DNA from: Diploscapter coronatus
Taxonomy: Eukaryota; Nematoda; Chromadorea; Rhabditida; Rhabditidae
DNA: 64,000 nucleotides
Direction: 5' to 3'
Assembly: GCA_964036155.1 (NCBI GenBank)
Contig: OZ038422.1
Span: forward strand, 81,119,201-81,183,200
A program made the position numbers and the translations under genes. A model generated the notes under the pieces. It was not told the DNA's origin. It saw only the letters and a list, made by a program, of their open reading frames with translations, and did not search any database. This document shows positions 50,111 to 62,600 of the stretch, one piece after another (position 1 is the first letter of the stretch; the number at the start of each line of letters is the position of its first letter).

Positions 50111-52140
50111 TGAAAGGCCAAAAAGGATCGTAAATTAATCTTGTAACGAAAATACCAGTACCGAGTTTATACTTCTAAAAATTTCATTCCATTATAGACC
50201 TAGCAAAAATATTTGTATACTTGAGATTGGACGAGTGATTGAGAGCAAGTTGTGCAAATTATTCATAATGTGTTTGAAACAAACAGAATTTCAAATACTT
50301 TTTTGATCTACAGACGACTGAATATTGCATAATAACGAAATTTAAATATTCATTTGTACACCTTGCTAAATTCAGAGAAATAATACCTAACTTTTTCAGG
50401 TACTGTTGTACGTTCAAACCTTGGAGACCGACCACTTCGCTGCTGCAGGACCAATTTTCTGAATGCCCCCTCCTTCCCTCTAGCCAAAAGGCAAGATCTC
50501 CCAATTTCGTTCATCATGATTTCCCATCCAATTCACCCATTGCCCCTGGCTAAATGTATTCCCCAATTTTTATAGATAAGGAGTTTCTCCTTTCCACAAA
50601 TTCCCTGATCGTTTTTTTCTTGCCCTCACCGGTTTTTCCAAGATTTTGCAAAAGAGAACTATCCTCGCAAAATTCTGAAGCGGTGATTTTTCTGAGTTGA
50701 AACTTCTCGAGATTGTTCAATCCGTAAAATTAAATTTTACCATCATCGTTTCTTATAATTTCTTTCACTTTTTGATGAAGCGATTTTATCCGATACTAAA
50801 GACAACTAATTCAATTTACACAGGATTAAAAAGATGGAATTTTCACAAAAGATATAAATTTCACTTGTTACAGAAAGACGATCCAAAACTCCGCATTGAA
50901 TTTTCAGTGATTTTTAAGTAGTCAAAATCTTATACTTTATGAAAAAAAAACTCTTGCTAAATTCATAGTCAATTCATCTATAAATTTTAATTTTATAAAT
51001 AATCAGAAGTTTGACGACATAAAATGAATGAATAATTGATGCTGAGTTGCGGGAAGTTTTCGTGATAGGTAAAACTTCGAATTTTCTTGAAAATTTCCTT
51101 CTCTCTTGTATCCACACTAGTTATTAGTCTATTTATACCTTCTCAGGGATTAGTTCAGGGTTTTAGACTGACTTTTTATCCTATTTTATTATCTTATCTA
51201 TAAAATTAGTTAAGAGATTTTTCATTCGCTATTATATCAAATAAAAAATCAAGTGAAATATCTTTTGTATGGTCACGCGAAGGTCATTTTTCCTTATGTA
51301 AATCCCTTTATAATGCAAATTGAATCTATATCCGAGTTAGTTTAGACACTGATTTTCTTGTTTTTATGATGAATTTTATCTAATGGAAAAGTTGCCAAGA
51401 CAAGAAGACTAAAATGTGCTATTTCGAGTCGACTAGATATGAAATTCGTCAGACAGTTCAGCGAAAGAGTGTCTAGAATAAATTGAAAAAACTAGAATAC
51501 ACATGCTATCATTTTTCATAAATATTTGCAGTAGCATTTCCTCTCAAATGTTGGAACGTTTTTCACCTCAAATATCTCTTATGCAATGAATTATCCCATT
51601 TAGTTTTGTAATACTATCTTTAATAATGAGACAAAAGATGATGAATTTTTGCGGTTGAAAAGTTCCAAGTCTGCTTCCCTCTAGAGAAAATAAAGAGATA
51701 ACTACACAGAGAGAAATGCCCCCGTTCGTGCCGAATAGGGCCCGTGTCGGCGCCTACTCGGCATGAACGCGGCCCGAACGGGGGAATTTCCCTGTTTATG
51801 CTGTTTTAAAGCTGCTAGCCCAGCAAGTGGCTGACCCCACTAAACCAATATATTTTCTAGAAAGTACATTCCATGATCATATTCATCCTTTTTAATTTTC
51901 GAAAATCTATTATAGCAAAAAGTTTTTTGTACCATCTGACGAGCACTTTTCACATAAATCGCGATTTTTCAGACTTTCTGAAATGCATAAAACTGTTCGA
52001 ATCTTACAAACTCTCTTAAGATTTTTTGTTGTTACCTATTTTAGAAATAAATATTTTCAGTCATTTATTATGATATTCAAAGACAAATCATATAACAATT
52101 GAAAATCAACAGGTAAAATATCGAAGCTTCCAACAATTGT
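50111..52140. other. Gene-free stretch
   Basis: AT-rich with no exon I can support. Its one distinctive item is the GC-rich hairpin at 51719-51784. A CT-rich patch near 50440-50640 looks exon-like by composition but does not join the Kelch frame. Confidence 0.45.
51719..51784. repeat. GC-rich nested hairpin
   Basis: CCCCCGTTCG and CGAACGGGGG are perfect inverted ends. Inside, CGTTCGTGCCGAATAGG pairs with CCTACTCGGCATGAACG. At 66 bases and about 70% GC it stands out in AT-rich DNA. It is perhaps a MITE remnant or a structured RNA. Confidence 0.75.
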
Positions 52141-54563
52141 CTATGTCATCTTCATCTGCTCGAGCATTTTCGCCTTCCCTTCTCTTCTTTTGACCTGCAA
52201 ATGCTTCTTGCTTTTGAGCAGCTAGTTTTGCATACCTTGGCCAATTTGTTGAGCTTCTTCTTGCTCACATGTTGCGCATGAACTGTATTCGAATGGGCCG
52301 CTTTCGCATCAGTTCTGTAATTTTTACTCCATAAAAGGTCAATAACAGGGCTGGACAACGCTCCGTCCTTGGCTTTGTCTTTGAAATTCTTTATCGTTGA
52401 GGGTTTTTGGGGACTTTGAGTTTTTTTTTTTTTTTAATTTTAGTTTTTGATCAGTTCTGGTCAGTAAATAAATAAATATCTTGAATAATTTATCCACTTT
52501 ACGGGAATTAGTACACTCAAAAGCAAGAAGTTGAACAAAGAAAATAAAAATTCAGTAAATTTCGATCTCACTGATAAACAATTATTTTAACTCGATTCAC
52601 ATTTCTATGATTCAAAAGTGATAAATAATCAGCTTACTTCTTGACGAGGGGAGTTGCATTTCTGCGAATTTTGCCAGCCTTCAGAATGGGTTTCTGCTTC
52701 TGCGGCCCCTGTTCCGCGTCCATCTGCTGCTCTTCCTGCTCTTCAGTTTCGTCCTGCAAAATCGCAACATTCATTCAGTTCCTTTTTCAGCCTATCACTT
52801 TTTAAATTTATACGAGTTCAGCCTAAATTTGGCAAACGGATACTCGATTCAATGCTTGATTGTAGTTATTTTTATAGTCTAACAGGTTTGTGTTGCTTTT
52901 TTTACTCAAAGAAAAAGTGGCTATCAGGGGAATGTCTGGGGGAATGGGTTGTTGAAGATGGAAAGGGAGAACGAGGTCAGCTAGAAAGCACTTGAAAGTA
53001 GAGTGTAAGAGTGAGGCGCTTTCACGCCTGGATTGTCTATAAAAGAGGAACGGTCTGTAGTCGAAATGTGGCCGAAATTTTAAACTCCACCAAGAATGAA
53101 TTTTCAACGCCAAATGGTCTCCTTGTTCACCGTACTTCTATCTCTCATATTCGATTTGACTTTCGCACAGTGGAGTAAGTGCAAATTGTTATGAGACTTA
53201 ATGTTGTCTAAATTTAACAGGTCCTTATTATTATGGATATTATAGTCCATATTACTATTTGCCTTATAACTTATTGCAATTATAATTCAGTGGGGATGGA
53301 CTACAACTATTATAATTCGATGATGGGAACGATGTTTTATCAGCCGACGGTGTATTACCAGCCAATGGTATATTATAGGCCGATGGTTGCTAGAGGATTC
53401 TCCCCCATGATGGCAGGGGGTGGAACTGGGACCGGAACTGGGACTGGGACTGGAACTGGGCATGGGCATGGTCACAGGTTAACCAAGAACACTAGTTGAT
53501 TTATACAAGAATTACAAATCATCTCGAATTTAGACGAGGACACGGGACCACGACCGTAGCACCTCCAGCGGGTCTAATAAATCCAGGACTCCTGCCTGGG
53601 AGCGTTTCTGGGCCGCTCGTCTTTGGCAAATAACCTCCGAAATCTTCCGAAAGAAGTGTACCTTTGACCGGCAATTACCCTTACACCTCATCCATGTGAT
53701 ACATTTCAAACATTTCGCATTTGCTTGTAAATAAATGTTGAAATACCTTTTCGTACTTTTTGAAATAATTCGTCACAAGTTTGGAATTTTTCGTTATTTA
53801 GTGAAGGGATAATAAAGAAAAATTTAATCCGCTCTACTTTTCACTAGTTTCATTTAGAAAATATACAACTTTCTATATTTTTCAGGGAAAAACCCCCATA
53901 TTATACTAATGAATCATGACAGTACGTACAAGCATTGTTTTGAAAAAGATTTCGACTAAGAGATTAGGCAAGACTGGACAGTCTAGCTCCAGAATTTTTA
54001 GTAAATTCCTTTCGGTAGAAATTTTCAAAGAAAGCTCAAAATAGAGGTCCAAATAGTCCACCTGTACACAATCTTAATCGTGAAAAATAGGCTTTCTGAA
54101 TACGCCGGTGAGGCAACAAATTGAAAAACGGATATGAAGAGGGTAGGGGATTAAGTTCAAGTAGGGTAAATTTTAATACCAAAATGGTCAGTACGTCGAA
54201 CTGCACATTTTGATTTCCGATTTAATCTACCAACTTTTTACTCTATTCTCTCTCTCTATATATATATATACTTTTCAATTTGTTACCGCATCGGCGTATT
54301 CAAATTACTGGCCAAACAGTGTATTCAAGAAAATCGTTAAATACGCGGTACAAAATGTGTATTGTAGGGAATTCGTTCTTTCAATGAGTAATGGCCGCAA
54401 GATGTTGAGAATAAAATAGTTCTCCCACCTCCTGCTGCATGTCGACGTCGTCCCCATCAGCGCCCTGCTTCTTCAACTTGTTCATCAGCTTCTTGTGGTT
54501 CTTCATCGATCGAGCCAGGCCCGTCTTCTTTACGTTCCTCTGTCGCTTCTTGAACAGACCCAT
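52141..54563 (-). CDS. Small Lys-rich nuclear/nucleolar-type protein
   Basis: Family not recognised with confidence. Exons 54429-54563, 52638-52753, 52236-52314 and 52141-52194 join in phase to 127 residues. The N-terminus (MGLFKKRQRNVKKTGLARS, then KNHKKLMNKLKKQ) and C-terminus (SKKKLNKLAKVKRREGKAK) are strongly basic. The middle is acidic (DETEEQEEQQMDAE). Multiple basic clusters suggest nucleolar or nuclear localisation, and ribosome-assembly factors of similar size and composition exist. That role is inference only. The 1.67-kb first intron contains a complete gene on the opposite strand. Confidence 0.7.
53038..53045 (+). promoter_or_regulatory. TATA box of the nested secreted-peptide gene
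   Basis: TATAAAAG 51-58 bases upstream of the ATG at 53096, a good position for a core promoter with a short 5' UTR. Confidence 0.65.
53096..53633 (+). CDS. Nested secreted Tyr-rich/Gly-Thr-repeat peptide
   Basis: A 129-residue protein from exons 53096-53174, 53221-53244, 53291-53477 and 53534-53633, all in phase; two introns are only 46 bases. A clear signal peptide (hydrophobic MVSLFTVLLSLIFDLTFAQ) indicates secretion. The mature part opens with Tyr-rich sequence (SPYYYGYYMG), then three YYQPM/YYRPM-type repeats, a run of Gly-Thr dipeptides, a Gly-His run, and a Pro/Gly-rich tail (APPAGLINPGLLPG). Composition is like extracellular-matrix, cuticle-surface or antimicrobial-type peptides, but no family is recognised. 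It lies wholly inside an intron of the minus-strand basic protein gene and has its own TATA box. An AATAAA near 53727 is a likely polyadenylation signal. Confidence 0.75.
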
Positions 54564-56695
54564 ATTGTTGTACCTGAATGACGTTTTGTAATTTTTTTAA
54601 ATTCCAACTAAATTCAAAGATTTTAACAAAATCGAGACGAAATCTACAATTTTCTAAAAAAATTCTTTAACCGAGTTTCATTTTTTTTCTAAAACTTCCA
54701 CATGATACACGATTCAGAGTTTCATAACATTTGGTTCAGAAAAAGCGAAAAAAGATGGGTATGATTAGTCAAAAAATTTTGAAATTTTTCATTGGCGAAA
54801 AATGAAAGAAAAATATTTCAAAATTTCGAAACTCAGCCTTATTTAAAGGTGAAATCGGACAGAAAATCGATATTCCAACCTAAACTTTCTCTAAAAGAAA
54901 AAAAAAACTCGAAAAATTGTCGAAAATTCTAAATCACTCGATGAAGAATGAAAAAAGAACATTTGTCTGCCACTTTTGCGTCTCTCGCTTCTCTGCGCTC
55001 TTTTCCCCTCGTCAACTCATTGTGAAAAATCGATCGTGTTCCGCTTATTTTTCGCCCATTTTTCGAGTTTCGTGATTTTTTCTTGAATTTTTGCGTGCTC
55101 ACAGCTTCTAATCTGTGCAGGTATCGCAAGCTGCATCAATCCATCATTTCTCAATAGTTTGCTTTATCCTAAAATCGCACCGAATTAACGTCCGATTAGC
55201 CAAAATATTGTGCGTCAATCGCGGATTTTGATTCATCTTTAGTCTTCAAAGATAAAATTTAGTATCTGATTTTTGAAGACCGTAAATCATGTCTTTCGTA
55301 TCGATCTTTTCCCTGCCGATTCAGAATTTTACGAATCGATCTGCGTTCCTCAGGAAAGTTTTCGAGTTCTTTTCTCACAAATTTTCAAAATGGCACAAAA
55401 TTCATTTTCTGATGAAGTTCACTTTCTGATTTCTGGATTATATTGTCCTCGATAATCGTCTGAATTGCCTTGCTCTCGTTCCTTTTGTCATCTTCACTCT
55501 TGTAGTTCGAGCAAAAATGATGTGTGCCAAGGAAAATGTTTGGTTTGCGAGTTGTGTGTGCATTTCTAACTGCACAGTTCTCGAAGGCAGACAATCAGGC
55601 AGGTAGTGAGGAGACAGTCTCATGACAAAAGCTGCCCTGTTCTGTCTGTCTCTGCCTCTATGCCTGTCTGCCTGTCTTCCTCTGCAATTCTGCTTCTTTC
55701 TATCTATCGGTATCGATTTGTATTCACAGTTCAGTATCATCTGCCAGTTTGCTTGTCTGCCTGCCTGCCTTCACATATTATTCAGATGTTCTCCTCCCCG
55801 TTTCTCTGTAGGGTGGCCTACTCAAGAAGGTCTCTGCCGCCCCCCTCTCATGTCTAATAAGAGGATTCCTCTGCTCGAATAGGAAATAGCAGGAAGAGGA
55901 ATAGAGCGCGGAGGACTTTGAGCAGAGAGATGGAGGAGTTGGAGAGGGAGAGAAGCGAGGGAATGCTCTGCAATGTCTGCGATGCAATGCAATGATGCGC
56001 TCTTCTTTCCACCTCTCTCCTTCCTTCTCTTTTTCCTCTTCCTTTTGGCAGCTATTTTCTATTTCTTCGTTTTTTTCCTTTTTATTAGTAATTTGCCCCC
56101 TTCTCACTTCAAATATATTAGTTTTTCCTGTGTGCATTCGTCGCTTCGTCATTCGATAATTCCCTCTACTTTTCACACGAAATTCTCATCCCACTGTCGA
56201 AATTTGTGATTTGATTGCATTTTCGCATATAAATTTCCCCAATTTCCGTCTACCGACTAATATGCGTGGCTGTCTGTTTGGATATGGCTGCAGATATATT
56301 TTGTCGGGGCATTTTGTATTCATTCATTTCATCCTCTTCCCTGTTTCCTCCTTTTCGCATTCTCCAATTCTCGTTATGAATTGTCGACCAGACAAAGCCA
56401 GCCTTTCTGCTTCTGTTTCTGTTTCTGCCGTTTCTCGTCAATCGATGTTCGTCCTCCTTTTCACTTTCCACTTCCCATTCCCTGCCTTTCCTTTCGCTTC
56501 CTTATTCTGCTTTATTGGATTGTAGCTCTGTATCTCTATAGTTGTGTTGCTTTTTTCTGCTTTTGACTGTTCACTTCGAACCTTTATCTCGATCTAACAG
56601 AATTAATGCAGCCAATTATTCTCTTTCCTTCTCCCTTCTTCCTTCGCATTTCGCATTTCACAGATAAAGACGTAAAGCCTTTATCAGCGATAATA
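54564..56695. other. Divergent upstream region of two genes
   Basis: Between the basic-protein gene (minus) and the RNF19-like gene (plus). Contains CTGT/CCTG-rich runs (55620-55780), purine-rich (55870-55970) and pyrimidine-rich (56000-56470) tracts. These probably reflect promoter or 5'-UTR sequence of the ligase gene. No exon supported. Confidence 0.45.
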
Positions 56696-59600
56696 ATGAC
56701 CGTCTTCCGTTTAAAATGCTCATTGACTGATAGTGAATTTGCAGAAGAAGAAGAAGACAGAAGGATGTCAGCAGGGGGTATGAATAGTGGACAGAGCAGT
56801 GCTGGCTCAGGCTCAGGCTCAGGAATGGCTGCAGTGACTGTAGCGGGCACTGGGAACGCACTCGGCCCGCTCGTGGAATGTCCCGAAGCCAACGATCCCG
56901 ACTCAGATTCGAATGTGTCCATTAGCAAAGGTGGGAGTTGATGAGACCATAATATTCATATGTATGATGAGAAGAAATGAATATGAGAGTTTTTTTTTGC
57001 AAATCAAGACTTTACTATCATTTTATCTCGCCACACTATCTGACATCTTCTCAATTAAGAAATGCATGTGTCAATGACCGGATTACTTGAGACAAAGGAA
57101 CGAAAATTTGATCTATGAAAGTGATCGCGTTGCTTACAAGCGTATATAGACATTTAGTCGATTCAAGGAACGATTTGACGAATATTGATATATTGCAATG
57201 CATTCTTTATACCTTCGATTTTATATATCGCTTATTTTATCTCAATTAATCGGTCTTGGCAAAATATCTGATTTAGAGTTTTCTATACGTGATGCTACAT
57301 TTTTAAATTCAATTCAGCTGAAATTCTCACATAAAACACAACAACTCGTGATTTTTCTACCTTTTTTTTATCTGTATCTGATATTTCTAAAAAGAAAAAG
57401 TTATAAGTGAAAATGATAATGATTACTTTTAAATAAAGTGGGAATGTTCAGGAAGCACTCCTGCTGTTACGGTGCCGACAAGTGCGAGACGACCGAGGGA
57501 GACATCGAGTAGTAAAGAAAAGGAACACACTGGTAAATTTTCTAAAAAAAATTGATTCATGAGACAAATTTATGTGATTTCATCGTTATCAACACTGCCC
57601 CATGTTTATTGACAATCAATACAAATAGTCAGGACACATAAAAATGAGAAAAGGGGTCAAAATTGACAACCGTAATCCTGAGCAGAATCTTTCTTCATTT
57701 AATTTTCATTTCCACTAGTACTAGTTACTGTATATTGATCCCACTTTAATTTCCTGCTAATGGGGTGCACAACGCAGACTAATGACGTTGTGTTCGATTG
57801 TTAATAAATATGAAATTGCGTGTCAGGTAGCAAGTTTTGCTCAAACTTTTCATAAAAATACTTATGATTATTAGATTATTAGATATTAGATTTATACTTG
57901 TTTGTTAGAAAATTAGAAGAGTTCCTATGGCAATTCGCAAAGTTCTCACGATTTTCTTTTCTTCAGTAGGCACATTTGTACTGAAGCTTTTTTCTTTCAA
58001 AACTTTTCGTGATAACATTAACGATGACTGGTATTTACGAAATATTTCAACTCTAAGTTCATTTTGATTCTGGAGGATGATGATAAATCACGAAAAAAGA
58101 TTTGGTTATTATCTTTCCGTAAGTTTTCAAATTTTGACTCCAAAAATGGTAGACTATTCTTTAGATAAACCTCTGGTTTCATCTCCTTTCTTTTTCGCTG
58201 TGAAAAATTCAGTTTCAGGATCAACGACCTCGAAGCGGCGTCGCACGGGCTCCCGCCTGTCTCTGTCCAGTTTGTTCAGTTTCAATTCGAATGGCGGAGC
58301 CAGGGAAAGGTCAGTTCAATGTTCTCTTCTATTTTTAATCGCTTTAAACTCGATGTCTTCTTCCGAAATCCCTTATTTAGCGCGTAAATTTGTTTATAGC
58401 TGGCTTATTATCGGGCAGGGGGAGGGGTTTGTAAAACTACGAGGAAAGCCGTGACGATAATTTGATTAACGAAAGGGAAAGCGAGATCGAACGGGGGCAG
58501 TTGGCTAGCTTATAGAAGGCCATTATTCCGTCTCGGATTTATGTTTATCTTGAACTTTCTCATATATTTGGAAATATTTGCTTGATGATTTGTGCAAAGA
58601 CTCCTTCTTCAATTATAAAATAACATAATCTTCTAAACATTGTATCTGTAACTATCTTGCTTTTTTTTATCACGATACTTTTTTTTTTAACTTTTTTCTT
58701 CAATCAACTAACCAACAATTATGCTGGTCACTGATTTGTCTCTAATTTGTATGCTTGTCACATATTGAATTTGACTGCGCAAATCAAATATAATGCATTA
58801 GATGCGTATTGAATAAAGAGAAGGAAGGATAGGGGAGAATGAGAAGGGGAAGAGGGAAGAGAGGATTGGATTGAGATTGAGATGGAGATCGAGAATAAGC
58901 CATAGCCTTCAGACAGACAGACACATGCAGGCAGGCAGACAAGAACAGGCAACCAAGTTGGAAGGCAGCTGGAGAAGGAGAAGGAGAGGAGGAGGATGAG
59001 AGACCGGTTCGCGGTTGGGCTGGGCTAGAGAAGAGAGGAGGAGAACCACGGCACTGTGCGGGTGCGGGGTGTGAAAATTGCGGGGAAAGAAGGAGAAGGA
59101 GGACATGGTTTGACTGACTGACTGGGTCTGTCTGTCTCTGTCCCCACCCCATCTCTATCTCTTCCCTGTCTGCTTCTGCTTCAACCTGCCTACTATCTGT
59201 CTGTATCTGTGGTGTCTGGGTCATTTGTCCCAATGACTAGACTCGCTTCTGTCTTCCACATGCCTATTATATACTTGTCCCTTATCCAATCGACTACCTC
59301 TATATACCCATTTGCATATTTTCACGTTTGTTGTTGTTGTATCTATTTTGGGCTTGTTCCGTATTATTTGTGCGAGTGAAAGAAACCCGTTGCCTAGCAG
59401 AAGTGCAGGAAAAAGAGTGAGCAGAGCAGTGAATTGGGAATGGGTTTAATTGAATTTTTGTTTTTCGTTTTTTTTATCAAAATGGTTGAAAAGTAAACAG
59501 TTATTGTTTACTAGCTGAAAGCGCACTTATGGCATGTGACTTTTGACATGATATTGTAGAAAACGGTTTCCTTTCAAAAAGGAGCTTTGTTTATGCAGAA

Positions 59601-62600
59601 ATGTTCTGTCTGAGAAATGTTAGTTCGCTTTTTTTATCATTCTTTTAAGAAAAGTAATCGAGCAAAATCATTTGGGAAAATAGTGAACATAAGGAGTCAA
59701 TTTCAAGAAAATTAGCCATAGTAATGCGCAGAAAGACAATGAAAGGAAAGGGGAGGGAAGAGGAGAGAAGAATAAATGAAAGAGCAGTCAAAGGGGACTT
59801 CTAACCTAATGAAATAATTGCAAATGAGATTCACTTCCTTCAGCTACTTTGACAGATGAAAAGGGAAAGAGAATGAACCAGATCCCATTTGTGAATTTGA
59901 ATAGGTCGTTCAGTCATTCCTGATTCTTATTAATTCGAACCTTATCTCTGATTATGCACAATCAGCCATATTTTGTGTATTGACTTTTCATGCGGATCCT
60001 GTATTTTTCTTCTTCCAGAAAACGTCTGAACAAACTTCGAAAGAACTGATATGGAAGAAAGGAAGGGAAGGAAAAGGATCGCATTGCCTTTTCTTGTCTA
60101 TCTCTGACTCTGTGACTCTGATATGCTCGATACCCCTTGCCCTCGCATTGCATCGATGCATTGATTTGCGCCGTTTCTGCCCCGCACTTCGTGCGCGCCT
60201 ATCTGTTTTCGTCTTTGATTTGTTTCGTTCCCAGCTGCTTTCTTCGCTAGCAGCCCTGCGCCCATCCCTACTCTATCCCATTTCATCCTCCTCCATTCCT
60301 TTCTCTTCAAATGCTCTCTAACATTCGTCTCTCTTCGATTCGATTCGATTCGATTCGATCTCCTTCCATTTCCATTGAATTGTTTCAATGTGCCCTGTGC
60401 CTCTTTTCACCCACATTACAGTCGCTCTTTTTCGTTGCGCAAAACAGCAGTGTCAATTGAAAACAGAAATATTTCAAATATTGTTATTGCGTGTGTGTTT
60501 GTCACTGAAACATTGATAAAGAAAAAGTAAAGAAGGGCAAAAAAGAGATTGCGAAAGAAGACAACTAATGTTTGGGTTGGAAAAAAGCTATTACGTCCTG
60601 TCATTTTATACCATGAAATATTACATTTTCAGATCTCGTTCTGGCTGGTCGTGCGAAGAAGTGCCTGCAGGCGGTGAAGTCTCCATGTCCAGCGTTTCTG
60701 CCAGCGACCTGAGAATTGTTGGAACGAGAAGGTAGTGATTTTGAATAAAAATTGCAATACATGAAAGATTACATTTTTGTATATCAATTCCATATGAAGA
60801 AGTTCGAAATAAGTGGTGAATCATCGTCTTTCTTTCGACGATTTGTCTGCTCATTGCAAATTTTTAGAAAGAAAAAAAATGATTTCAATGGACGAAGTTG
60901 TTGTGCTGCAGTGTAGCATGAAAACATTGATAAAATTTATCGAGAAAAATCCTCCTCATGGTCTTTGAAGATTTGATAAGGGGTAGAGAAATGATTCATC
61001 CCAATATTTAGGTGAGGAATGAAATGGATGTTTTTTTCCTGAAAAACTCATTATGGCACTAGAAAATAGCCAATGTTTCAGATATCGAGGCAGTGATGCG
61101 GGGTTCTGCGAGACTGGCGAAAAAGATGGAGGAGCAGAAGCATACGATCTGCTGCTGGGGGAGACAGAAGACGAGACTGCTTCTGCTGCTGCTACTGGCG
61201 ATGAACATGACGAGGCAGAAGGCAAGGACGGGACTCTCGTTCACAAAACCAGTGAACAGGATGATGGAAAAGTAGGATAGATTTTTTTAAAACTCATTTA
61301 AAATAAATAGACATTTGTCCTTTCTATGCTTGCAAAAAATAATTTGATTCACATAAAAAAATTGACGAGCATGGCGGATTATCCAGACCATATTATCTGA
61401 AATGATGTGCTTTCATTTGAGGACCGAAAGAAGACCCGCGAATGTCCTCTGTGCTGCCTAAAACAGCCACCCGTCAATTTCCCCAAACTGCTCGGCTGCT
61501 ATCATCGCAGCTGCAGGCTCTGTCTCATTCAGGTATGCAGCATTTTTATTTTAGTTTCTTTTCAAATTTCATCAACTCTTTGTTTCAGTATATTGAGATG
61601 GAAATAATGGAGAATCGCGTGGAGGTGCAATGCCCTGAATGCAGCTCTCATCTTCACCCCTCTGATATTCGGTAACCCTATTCTCTTCACTTCAGATAAT
61701 CGTTTATCCCCATATTTCAGCCAAATAGTCGGATTTCGTACGGGTCTAATCGAGAAATACGAGCAGTTCAGTATAAGGCGCTACTTGCTCAACGAACCTG
61801 ATGTTCGATGGTGTCCCTCACCTGATTGCGAGTATGTATTTTATAGTCACCGATTCATAAAATGAAATGTTGTATTATTTGAACAAAAGTTGAGATATAT
61901 TGATTGATGATAGGATAAAAATTGAACCGAAGTTTCGAAATCGAAATTATACCCCTCAATACACCTCGATCTGCAGGAAAAAATAGTAAAATTTCTGGGG
62001 AAGAATGAAGACATACTCTTTTTCTGCAGACCGAGTTTTGGAGAAGTCTGATCGAAATGTCGTCTTTGTACAGATTATGATTTTGCCAGATACAAACTTG
62101 TTCTCGAAATATGCTCTAAGAATGTTGGATTTATGAAGATGTTTTTTGTTTTCAGATACGCTGTGATAGCCTCCTCCTGTGCTGCGTGTCCCCAGCTGAA
62201 ATGTGGCCGACCTGAATGCGGCACTCTGTTCTGTTACCACTGCAAAGTAGGTTCCTTCTTCCTGCCATCGTCCACAATCTCCATTTGCAGGGCGTCTGGC
62301 ATGCGAACCAGACCTGCGACGAGGCGCGCAAGCAGCGCGGCCACTCGATTTTCCCCATTCGCGGCAGTCGAAATGGCAGTTCCTCCAACGCAGCCGCTGC
62401 AAGGCGAATCACTGTCGATAGCATCGAGGCACAACTCAAACGTAACCATTTAAGATTCATTCAAATGAATTTTTAAGAAAAAATGAAATGTCGATTTTTT
62501 ACTTTCTAAGAAATACAGTATTGGACAAAAGCATTTCGTTGCCTCCATATACCCTGTTGAAACTTGACATATTTGTAGGTCTTACATATGCTCTTACTTG

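Noticed and set aside
50400..50553. Possible last exon of the Kelch gene (WRPTTSLLQDQF)
   Set aside because: The Kelch frame reaches a stop at 49922-49924 before any usable donor, so this open stretch cannot be joined.
55606..55882. Cys/Leu-rich open frames
   Set aside because: Produced by CTGT/CCTG short repeats; no signal-peptide gene structure or splice context.
58784..59233. 149-codon minus-strand frame
   Set aside because: Low-complexity Ser/Pro/Leu from purine/pyrimidine repeats in the RNF19-like intron, with no conserved features.
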